Assembly: GCA_018268995.1 (NCBI GenBank)
Contig: JAFDVL010000058.1
Coordinates: 1,178-65,177, forward strand
Length of the DNA: 64,000 bases
Reading direction: 5' to 3'
From: Acidobacteriota bacterium
GTDB taxonomy: Bacteria; Acidobacteriota; Blastocatellia; RBC074
Positions 26,277 through 34,055 of the stretch are shown here, in pieces (the stretch's first letter is position 1; each line of letters opens with the position of its first letter). The position numbers were made by a program, and so were the translations under genes. The notes under the pieces are model-generated. The model saw nothing but the letters and a program-made list of their open reading frames with translations. It was not told the origin of the DNA and ran no database searches.

Positions 26277-29009
26277 TCATTCTTTTGTAATTGTCTCGTC
26301 TAAATTCAACAACACACGCGCCACCATTGTCCACGGGGCAAGGTCGTGCAGGTTTATCCCTTCAGGCAGGCTGGTTAAGTCAGGGGCAGAAACATAGACC
26401 GAGCTTGAGGTTTTCCCCTGAAAATTTAGTCGCTGCTGTTGCAGCAATTTTGCTACGGCTTCGACTTCAACCGCATCCGGTTTCCGTCCTGTGCAAAGGC
26501 GGAAGGCGTAAGTCATTTTATCGCGATCCGTCGCGCCGCCTTCCTTGAAAACACGCAAAGCCAACGCCTGTGCCGCCTCCATAAACGCCACGTCATTCAG
26601 TGTCGTCAGCGATTGCAACGGCGTGTTGGAGCGAGTGCGGCGCGTACAGGAAAAGTCGGCAGTGGGTTGGTCGAATAGAGCTAACCCTGGATAGGGCTGG
26701 CTGCGTTTCCAGAAGGTGTACAGCCCACGCCGATAACGATCCTCACCCGTGCTGACGTCCCATTTGCCAAAGTTGCCATAGCCCAAACTCATTACGCCAT
26801 CAGGGATCGGGGGAAACACACTTGGGCCGCCAATTTTTCGACTCAACAAACCACTCACGCTGAGGGCGATGTCGCGAATGGTTTCAGCCTCCACACGCAA
26901 TCGTGGTGCCCGCGCCAGCCAGCGATTCGTCGGATCAACTTCGCGCAATTTTTCTGTGAACGTCGAAGATTGACGATACGTGGCAGAAGTTACGATTAGG
27001 CGATGCAATTGCTTCAGGTCTTTACCACGATCCCAAAACTCTCGCGCTAGCCAGTCTAGCAGCTCAGGATGCAAAGGCTTTTCACAACGTGTCCCCAGGT
27101 CTTCAGGCGTTGTCACTAAGCCATTGCCGAAATACTGTTGCCAAACACGATTGACGATGACACGCGGTGTCAACGGATTTTCTTTCGCAACCAACCACTG
27201 CGCGAATCCTAACCGATTGCGCGGTGCGTCTGAGGGGAACGGATGCAAAATTGCCGGAGTGTCTGGATTGACCACCTCCGCTTCAGGCCGTTGCCAGTCG
27301 CCGCGCCGGAAAATATGCGTTTCGCGAGGTTTGAAGCGATCTGCCAAGGCCAGTGTTGTCGTGGCTGCTGGCCAGCCATCCAGCGTCTGCGCAATTTCCT
27401 TGTGGGCTTCGGCGCATTGCGGATCAATCGAAAAATAATGGGTCAATAAGTCGCGTGATTGAAGCGAGCTTCGCATCGAAGGCAACAAAGAAATTGTCTG
27501 ACGAATTCGGAGTGGCAACGGATCGCTTTGAGGCGGCGAATCGTCCGTCACAGACAAGCGAAAACGCCCGATGATTTGCACTTTGCCTGCTTCGTTAAAA
27601 AGCTTGAAGGTCAATTTCGTGCCAGCTGCAAATCCAAAAGGTTGGGAAGGGACGAAGACCAACTGACGATCCTGATTGCGACGACCAGCGCCTGCATCAC
27701 TGCTCCAACCGGTTTTTCGATCTCTGTCTATGGCCAGTTTTGCGGGCGCATTCGCTCGCTCGAAATCCGATGAACATTGGCTGAAAGTAATTTTCTGCGT
27801 TTGCTCAGGGTGATCAGCAGGACTCGCTTCGAGCGTGAGTTCTGATAAAACAAGCGTGCCATCTTCAGAAACACCGGGGCCATTCCGAGGCAATTTGTGA
27901 TCGGTCAATAAATCCAGCTTGATGCCCGTGATCTTCGGCAATTTCGTTTCAGCCGTCACCGTGAAGAACGCCTCTGGATAGCGATACGACTCAATCCGAA
28001 GCGAATGGTCGTCAAAGCGTTCGTCCACCTTCGCGCGATCCGAATAAAACGTGGCAATATTGAGCGGTGTCCAATTCGCCTTAAAGCTTATTGCCTGCTG
28101 TTGCCAGGCCGAATAGCGCTGCTGAAAGGCGCTGTCCTTGGCAATAAGCGCATCTTCAATCGCTGCCACTTTGCGTTGAATTTCTGCTCGTTTCTGGCGC
28201 ACCTCTTCGCTCGGCACTTCCAGCAATGGCTCATCATCGCTGTTGAGAAAGGCGTAGAACTTGTAATACTCCGATTGTTTGATGGGGTCGAATTTATGCG
28301 TGTGGCATTGCGCGCAGTTAATCGTCAGGCCGAGGAACGCTTTGCCCACGGTGTCTACGCGATCAATGACTTCCTCGGTACGAAACTGTTCCGGGTCTAC
28401 GCCGCCTTCTTCGTTGCGCATCGAATTGCGCAAAAATCCTGTCGCAATTTTGTTTTCCAGCGTTGCATTAGGCAACAAATCGCCCGCCAATTGCTCAATC
28501 GTAAACTGATCGAAGGACTTGTTTTGATTGAAAGCGTTAATGACCCAGTCGCGATACGGCCAGATCGAACGAGGCAAGTCTTTCTCAAAACCATTCGTGT
28601 CGGCATAGCGCGCCGCATCCAACCACCAACGCCCCCACCGTTCGCCGTAATGCGGCGAGGCCAGCAACCGATCTACCAGCTTTTCATAGGCGTTCGGAGA
28701 GCTATCAGCCAGAAACGCGTCCATCTCTTGCAGCGTCGGCGGCAGGCCCGTCAAATCCAGACTTACGCGACGAATGAGTGTAGTTTTACTGGCTTCCGGC
28801 GAAGGGGTTAATTTTTCTTGCTCCAGCCGAGCCAGGACAAAAGCATCAATCGGATTGCGAACCCACTTTTTGATTTGCACCGTTGGCAACAGGGGTCGCA
28901 CGGGCGCGACAAAAGCCCAATGTGGAGCAGTGGCAGAAGTGATGAATGTCGGCCACAGACAATACAGGCCAACACTCAATAAAATCGCGATTGTCCACCA
29001 TCGTCGCAT
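26277..29009 (-). CDS. PSD1 protein lacking the cytochrome domain (DUF1549-DUF1553)
   Basis: A 910-residue paralogue of the preceding PSD1 protein. It starts with a short membrane leader (WWTIAILLSVGLYCLW) and goes straight to the HWAFVAPVRP segment, so the whole N-terminal PSCyt1 cytochrome is missing. The DUF1549 domain keeps its CAQCH site and the DUF1553 domain is complete (NRVWQQYFGNGLVTTPEDLG). The two paralogues are closest in the DUF1549 start and in the C-terminal 250 residues. The gene lies 15 bp after the DUF2961 gene, so those two form an operon and point to a glycan substrate. Confidence 0.88.
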   Translation of the reverse strand: MRRWWTIAILLSVGLYCLWPTFITSATAPHWAFVAPVRPLLPTVQIKKWVRNPIDAFVLARLEQEKLTPSPEASKTTLIRRVSLDLTGLPPTLQEMDAFLADSSPNAYEKLVDRLLASPHYGERWGRWWLDAARYADTNGFEKDLPRSIWPYRDWVINAFNQNKSFDQFTIEQLAGDLLPNATLENKIATGFLRNSMRNEEGGVDPEQFRTEEVIDRVDTVGKAFLGLTINCAQCHTHKFDPIKQSEYYKFYAFLNSDDEPLLEVPSEEVRQKRAEIQRKVAAIEDALIAKDSAFQQRYSAWQQQAISFKANWTPLNIATFYSDRAKVDERFDDHSLRIESYRYPEAFFTVTAETKLPKITGIKLDLLTDHKLPRNGPGVSEDGTLVLSELTLEASPADHPEQTQKITFSQCSSDFERANAPAKLAIDRDRKTGWSSDAGAGRRNQDRQLVFVPSQPFGFAAGTKLTFKLFNEAGKVQIIGRFRLSVTDDSPPQSDPLPLRIRQTISLLPSMRSSLQSRDLLTHYFSIDPQCAEAHKEIAQTLDGWPAATTTLALADRFKPRETHIFRRGDWQRPEAEVVNPDTPAILHPFPSDAPRNRLGFAQWLVAKENPLTPRVIVNRVWQQYFGNGLVTTPEDLGTRCEKPLHPELLDWLAREFWDRGKDLKQLHRLIVTSATYRQSSTFTEKLREVDPTNRWLARAPRLRVEAETIRDIALSVSGLLSRKIGGPSVFPPIPDGVMSLGYGNFGKWDVSTGEDRYRRGLYTFWKRSQPYPGLALFDQPTADFSCTRRTRSNTPLQSLTTLNDVAFMEAAQALALRVFKEGGATDRDKMTYAFRLCTGRKPDAVEVEAVAKLLQQQRLNFQGKTSSSVYVSAPDLTSLPEGINLHDLAPWTMVARVLLNLDETITKE

Positions 29010-29024
29010 AGGCTTTTGACTTTC

Positions 29025-30179
29025 TTAGTTTACTTCCAACTCTTCGCGTTTTGGCAAAGTAGGGAATTTGGTGTGCGGTTCAGTTTGATACCAATAGACG
29101 ACCGACGCGATGTCATCCTGCAAGGGCAGATATTCGCTGGGTTGTGCGTTCGCGCGCCAGCCTAACGCCTGAATCGTCACCCGCAAATCTTTCTTGAATC
29201 GAATCGGATCAGTGATGTGCCAGCGATACATTCCGAAGCGTTGTTGCGATTGATAGACGCCATCGGGGCGAATCACCTGATGCAAACCAGCATAGGGCGT
29301 TGTGAATTCCTGATACTGGTGCGTCTTGCGATTCTCAAAGTTGTACGAACCGCAGAAATAGTCTTCGGTTCCGGTTCCGGCAATCGTTGGGAATTCCTTG
29401 TCGCCATCCATAAAGAATTTGATCTCGCCTTCGCCCCACCAACCTTTGTTATGCACGCCCCAGGCGATGTACGTTCCAACGTATTGCCCCTGCCCTTTGA
29501 CGCCATCAATCAGCGTGTAGACTTCTTTGTACTTCAGTGGATTGGCGCGGCGAAATTGCGCGTGAAAATACGCCGCATCATCCGGCACTTTCGTCACGGT
29601 GTAATTCACCTGGTAGTACAGCGTCATGTCCTTCTCATCCATGTTTTCCATCGTGATTTTGCATTTCTTTCGATAAGGCATGACCCAATACGAATTGAAC
29701 GCGGAGCCAGGATTCACAGCAATCGGCAACGAACTGATCTGTGCAAACTCGCCCCAGCCCATTCCGAAGAAATCGCCCACGGGAACTTCGACAGAGGGTT
29801 CCGGCTCATCGTCCCAGTAAATGCGAAAGATCGAAGTGCGCCAATTCCCTGTCGGCGTCATCCAGATTTGCTGAATCGCGCCCGCGCCTGTGATTTCGGC
29901 CATTGTGAAGGTGGTGCCCGCTTTGATACGAACGCTGGGACTCACCTTCCAGCCTTGCCCCAGATTGCGTGCAGGGCTTTTGCCTGTTCCTTCCGTCGCC
30001 ATTCCGCCTTTGCCTTTTTCACCTGTGAAGTTTTCAGGACTGATCGAACGCGTTTCGGCATCTGATGTGCGAAATAGGTTATGTAATCCTGTTTCAATGC
30101 CATCGAATTTTTGCTGTTGTGCGAATAGATTCGTTACAACGATCAGGAGTAAGGCCAAAATCAAGCTGATTCGTTTCAT
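29025..30179 (-). CDS. DUF2961 protein (glycoside hydrolase family 172-like)
   Basis: A 384-residue exported protein with a signal peptide of about 20 residues (ISLILALLLIVVTNLFAQ). The body matches DUF2961: FRIYWDDEPEPSVEVPVGDFFG, shortened here to YWDDEPEPSVEVPVGDFF, and GTGTEDYFCGSYNF, which holds likely active-site acidic residues. DUF2961 members have been shown to be GH172 enzymes acting on difructose anhydride or D-arabinan, so a glycan-cleaving or transferring role is likely but the substrate here is open. It precedes a PSD1 gene by 15 bp. A perfect 40-base palindrome lies just upstream at 30205-30244. Confidence 0.88.
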   Translation of the reverse strand: MKRISLILALLLIVVTNLFAQQQKFDGIETGLHNLFRTSDAETRSISPENFTGEKGKGGMATEGTGKSPARNLGQGWKVSPSVRIKAGTTFTMAEITGAGAIQQIWMTPTGNWRTSIFRIYWDDEPEPSVEVPVGDFFGMGWGEFAQISSLPIAVNPGSAFNSYWVMPYRKKCKITMENMDEKDMTLYYQVNYTVTKVPDDAAYFHAQFRRANPLKYKEVYTLIDGVKGQGQYVGTYIAWGVHNKGWWGEGEIKFFMDGDKEFPTIAGTGTEDYFCGSYNFENRKTHQYQEFTTPYAGLHQVIRPDGVYQSQQRFGMYRWHITDPIRFKKDLRVTIQALGWRANAQPSEYLPLQDDIASVVYWYQTEPHTKFPTLPKREELEVN

Positions 30180-30204
30180 GGTTTTCCTTTTCTTTTTGGG
30201 CTGC

Positions 30205-30244
30205 GGGATCTTTTAGCCACGAATATTCGTGGCTAAAAGATCCC
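30205..30244. repeat. Perfect 40-base palindrome
   Basis: Two exact 20-base arms meet without a loop. The arms contain TTTTAGCCACGAAT, a string resembling the repeat around 54767-54800. It lies between the start of the DUF2961 gene and the end of the DUF1572 gene and could be a terminator for the latter, a protein site, or part of a dispersed repeat family. Confidence 0.85.
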
Positions 30245-30275
30245 ACCTTCATTAACTTGCTTGTGAATCTACTTC

Positions 30276-30845
30276 CTATTTTACGCTTTCCCAGACTGCG
30301 CCGCGCTTTGGCTTATCACTCGCGTTGAAAGCCGCAGATTGCCCGCGTGGAATACTCAGGGATTGCCAATGATCTGAGGCGAGATGCTTCGCCAGAAAAA
30401 CAATTTGTCCAACATGCCCGGCATAATGCGTGAGCTGGCGATTGATGGCGTCTATGACAACCAGCGGCTCATTGCGAATCAGAATGGAACGACTGAGATC
30501 ATCTGTCGTCAATGAATCCATTACCTCAAATAGAATGCTCCAACCTGACTCCCATTTTGCACGCAGGATTTCTTTTGTTTCGTCCTCTTCGATGAGGAAT
30601 TCCGAGTCACGATTCCGATCCGGCTTTTCGCCATCAGAAGTCAGGAAATCCGTCCAACGCGAACGCAAATTGCCCGCGATGTGCTTCACGATCAAGGCAA
30701 GGCTGTTTGATTCAGTATCCAGCGCCACAAACCAATCGGCATCTGTGACTTGTGCCAGTGCAAGATCAGCCTGTTTTTTCAAAGCACGAAACTGACGGCG
30801 TGCATCTTGCAGATAAATTGCCAGCGGGTCATTTCTTTCAGGCAT
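30276..30845 (-). CDS. DUF1572 protein (DinB-like fold)
   Basis: A 189-residue protein with the family's LALIVKHIAGNLRSRWTDFL segment (conserved His) and QLTHYAGHVGQIVFLAKHL near the end, in which two His residues would complete a metal site of the DinB/YfiT four-helix type. DinB-like proteins bind metal and some transfer thiol cofactors; no activity is known for DUF1572. The ATG at 30845 follows GGAG by five bases and lies two bases after the stop codon of the quinoprotein gene, so it is the second gene of that operon. Confidence 0.87.
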   Translation of the reverse strand: MPERNDPLAIYLQDARRQFRALKKQADLALAQVTDADWFVALDTESNSLALIVKHIAGNLRSRWTDFLTSDGEKPDRNRDSEFLIEEDETKEILRAKWESGWSILFEVMDSLTTDDLSRSILIRNEPLVVIDAINRQLTHYAGHVGQIVFLAKHLASDHWQSLSIPRGQSAAFNASDKPKRGAVWESVK

Positions 30846-30847
30846 CT

Positions 30848-33202
30848 TTACTCCAGGCTTGTTTCGGGCAAAGCCCAACTAAACAACATGCCACCAATCG
30901 AACAGGCAACATATTGTCGCCCATTCACAGAGTAACTAATAGGCGATGCGTGCGGATCGCCGCCAGTTTGCGTCTTCCAGAGCAATTTGCCGGATTTGGA
31001 ATTCAAACCCAAAACATAACCATCCACAGTCGTCGCAAATGTTACGCCCCCGGCAGTCGCGAGCAACCCATTGCCTAAGCCGCCCGCATTCAATTTGTAA
31101 TCCCACATCTTCTTGCCCGTCACCGGATCAAATGCCATGACGCCTCCCCAATCTTTTTCGCCCGGAGGAAAGAACCTGCCGCCCCAGTAAGATTTTGCAA
31201 CCTCAAACTTTTGATCTTCCTTGATGTAGATGTTTCCCTGTTCTTTGTAGGTCATCAGAAAGTAGCCCGTTTCGGGATCAAATGAAGGCGATTGCCAGTT
31301 GGTCGCGCCAGCCAGATTCGGGTAAACAAGCGTGCCTTCGGCAGTCGGCTCTTTGCCTACCATGATCGGTCTTCCCTTTTCATCCAGCCCCTTCGCCCAG
31401 TTCTGACGGGCAAAAGGCGTTCCGTATAAAAACTCGCCAGTGGTTCGATCCAGCACATAAAAGAAAGCATTGCGTTGCGCAGTAATCAGCAACTTGCGCA
31501 TTCTGCCTTTCCACATCATATCCACCAGCATCGGCGTTTCATTCGCGTCCCAATCAAACATATCGTGCGGCATGAATTGAAAATGCCATTTGCGCTTGCC
31601 CGTGTTTGGGTCAAGCGCCACAACAGAACAGGTAAACAGGTTATCGCCTTTGCGCACATCGCCATTCAAATCCGGCCCTGGGTTGCCGACCGACCAATAC
31701 AAGCTATCGGTTGCAGGATCGAACGTGCCTGTTGTCCAGGTGGTTCCTGCGCCTTGTTTCCAGCTATCGCCTGCCCAGGTATCATTGCCAAACTCGCCCG
31801 GCCCCGGAATCGTCCAGAAACGCCACAAGCGTTTGCCTGTTGCGGGATCGTACGCGTCAATAAAGCCCCGCACGCCGAATTCGCCGCCACCGATGCCCGT
31901 AATAATTTTGTCCTTCAATGCCAGCGGAGCCATGTAGGAAAAATGCCCTTCGGAAGCTTTCGCCATCTCGACCTTCCAAAGCTCACGCCCGGTTTTGGCA
32001 TCCAGCGCGACAACGTGTGCGTCCGCCGTTGTCAGAAACAATCGCCCATCCAACATCGCAAAGCCGCGATTGGGCGCGCCTTTGACATCGTATTTTGGAT
32101 CAGCCGGATTGTATTTATATGTCCACAGCGGTTTGCCTGTCGCAGCATCCAGTGCATAGGCAAAATTTGAAGCGGCGGTGGTGTACATTATGCCGTCCAC
32201 CACCAGCGGGGATGCCTGCAAACCACCATTGCCTTGCGGTTGAAAGACCCAGGCAGTTTGCAATTGCGCAACGTTGCCGAGGTTGATTTGCTTGAGCAGA
32301 GAATAATGACGGCCTTCGTAATCACCGTAATAAGTAAACCAATTATGCGGCTCTTTGCGCGAATTAACGATGCGCTCATACGCCAGCCCGCCTTTCATCG
32401 GCATCATCGCCGCCTTGCTTAAGTCAGGAGACTTGAGTGATTTCAAATAGGCAATCAAATCGTCCATCTGTTCAGCGTTCAATTTTTGCCCATAATTGGC
32501 AGGCATGATTGATTTCTCAGCATACTTAATTTCGGCCAGGTCTTTTTTCCTCAGCAAATGAAACTCTTCCTCACGACTAAATAACGCCAGCAAATAAGAG
32601 TCTTCATTACGCCGCAAGCCTCGGATGGTCTTCCCATCTTTGGTTTTCACTTCGACAAAGCTGGGCGTATAGCCTTCCATTGAACCGGGCTTCAAAATGC
32701 GCGTCTTTAAATCAGCGACGCTCAGATTGCCAATCGTTGACAGGTCGGGCGCATACCGACTCCCTTGCCCATTGACCATGTGGCAACCGGCGCAATTCGC
32801 CTTAAAGACTTGTTCGCCTGTGGCGACATTACCCGTAATTTTTTCAGCGCCGCCTCCGCCCATGACGCGGATGAAGCTCACGAGTTGCCAGACCTCATCG
32901 TCCTTCAATCCCATTGCAGGCATCGCGGTGCCGCTCACCCCATTTTTGATCACATCAAACAACTGCGCATCTTCATTGCCGCGCTTGAATGTGCCTTTGT
33001 TGACTGCCGGGCCTCGCCCGCCATCGCCTTTTGAGCCGTGACAGCCAGCGCACATTGAATCGTAAATCCGCTTGCCCGCTTCGATAGCTTCAGGCTTTCC
33101 TTCAAGGGGATTTTTTGTGCCGGGGCCGTGTTGTGCCAATAACAAGGCAGCAGACGTGCTGACAATAGACAGGACAAGCATTAGCAATTTGATGTTTCTC
33201 AT
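30848..33202 (-). CDS. PQQ-dependent dehydrogenase with N-terminal cytochrome c domains
   Basis: A 784-residue exported quinoprotein, paralogue of the gene at 8045-10399. After a signal peptide (about 1-24) it has heme sites CAGCH and CAGCH, then the quinoprotein propeller with TGKPLWTYKY, TGRELWKVEM, TGKRLWRFW and the FMPHDMFDWDANETPM segment holding the probable catalytic Asp. It would oxidise a periplasmic alcohol or sugar and feed electrons to a terminal oxidase through its hemes. The ATG at 33202 was chosen because it gives the leader RNIKLLMLVLSIV and follows AAGGAA; a longer frame to 33352 adds unlikely sequence. Confidence 0.9.
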   Translation of the reverse strand: MRNIKLLMLVLSIVSTSAALLLAQHGPGTKNPLEGKPEAIEAGKRIYDSMCAGCHGSKGDGGRGPAVNKGTFKRGNEDAQLFDVIKNGVSGTAMPAMGLKDDEVWQLVSFIRVMGGGGAEKITGNVATGEQVFKANCAGCHMVNGQGSRYAPDLSTIGNLSVADLKTRILKPGSMEGYTPSFVEVKTKDGKTIRGLRRNEDSYLLALFSREEEFHLLRKKDLAEIKYAEKSIMPANYGQKLNAEQMDDLIAYLKSLKSPDLSKAAMMPMKGGLAYERIVNSRKEPHNWFTYYGDYEGRHYSLLKQINLGNVAQLQTAWVFQPQGNGGLQASPLVVDGIMYTTAASNFAYALDAATGKPLWTYKYNPADPKYDVKGAPNRGFAMLDGRLFLTTADAHVVALDAKTGRELWKVEMAKASEGHFSYMAPLALKDKIITGIGGGEFGVRGFIDAYDPATGKRLWRFWTIPGPGEFGNDTWAGDSWKQGAGTTWTTGTFDPATDSLYWSVGNPGPDLNGDVRKGDNLFTCSVVALDPNTGKRKWHFQFMPHDMFDWDANETPMLVDMMWKGRMRKLLITAQRNAFFYVLDRTTGEFLYGTPFARQNWAKGLDEKGRPIMVGKEPTAEGTLVYPNLAGATNWQSPSFDPETGYFLMTYKEQGNIYIKEDQKFEVAKSYWGGRFFPPGEKDWGGVMAFDPVTGKKMWDYKLNAGGLGNGLLATAGGVTFATTVDGYVLGLNSKSGKLLWKTQTGGDPHASPISYSVNGRQYVACSIGGMLFSWALPETSLE

Positions 33203-34055
33203 GCAATTCCTTTGGGATAGATATTTTTGTGATGATGCGAACTCGCGATGCTCACCAGTTCTGCCAAATTGAAGGCAAGGATAAAGTAACACTAAGTACA
33301 CGGCTCTGACCACAGCACAGAGGGGTTGAGCGGCTTTACAGGCGATAATCACCAGACGCAGGAATTTTTGATGGGTAGCCCATGGGAATGAATTTTAATA
33401 TTAGAGTGTGTTTGGGAATTCTGATGGTTTGCGTTTTCTCAAGAGCCCAGTCGTTTACGGCTGGGGGAAAATGCAGGAAAGAGCGAAGAGGGCGCTTTGA
33501 GCGTCCTTCTCCGCAGGCTTAAGCCAAGGGAAAAGCCCGATTCAGCGGGCTTTGAGCCTTTGTTTGTGCTCACCCAGCCGTAAGCGAATGTTTTTCCCAA
33601 CATTGGCAGATTTGCTCGTCCCAACCTGGGCTTTATGATGTAAGACTGGAGGGGGGCGCAAAGTTAACAACTCTGCGTTCCCTGCCCTTTCCTGAAAGGC
33701 GTCCATCACGGCACATTTTTGCAACAAGGTTATGGATGATCCGACTGTTTTCTATCATCAATTGACAGTATTAAATGTATTTCAGTGAAGAGCGAAATTT
33801 ACGGTTGCGTCCTCAGATTTCGTATGGTAATTATTTTCCCGGTTAATGCGAGATAGTGACCTGCATTGATTGCCCACAAAACCTCACGATCAGTTGATTA
33901 TATGCTTGCTGAGCTTGTCAGGTGATAGCCTGTGCAGACATCAAATGTCGCATGATGGTTTTGGCAAATCCCCCTGATGAGACAGAGTTCTACAATAAAT
34001 AGAGAATTATCAGTTGTGCTCTCAATTGATTCTTCGACTGAACGTTTCCTCATAT
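33203..34055. other. 853-base region without a convincing gene
   Basis: Separates the divergent quinoprotein and DUF1800 genes. Short frames inside it do not resemble proteins. It holds the structured element at 33446-33590. The rest is A/T-richer than the genes and should hold the two promoters; I could not fix either. Confidence 0.6.
33446..33590. repeat. Element with several inverted repeats
   Basis: An 8-bp hairpin (33446-33465, tetraloop TTTA) lies at one end, and a near-copy of its sequence in inverted orientation at 33573-33590 at the other end. Between them are a 10-base palindrome GGCTTAAGCC (33516-33525) and a perfect hairpin AAAGCCCG/CGGGCTTT (33532-33553). This looks like a small palindromic mobile element or a structured RNA; I cannot tell which. 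Confidence 0.5.

Noticed and set aside
33439..33727. Two short minus-strand frames in the 33.2-34.0 kb gap
   Set aside because: They are made up by the inverted-repeat element and differ from any protein pattern I know.
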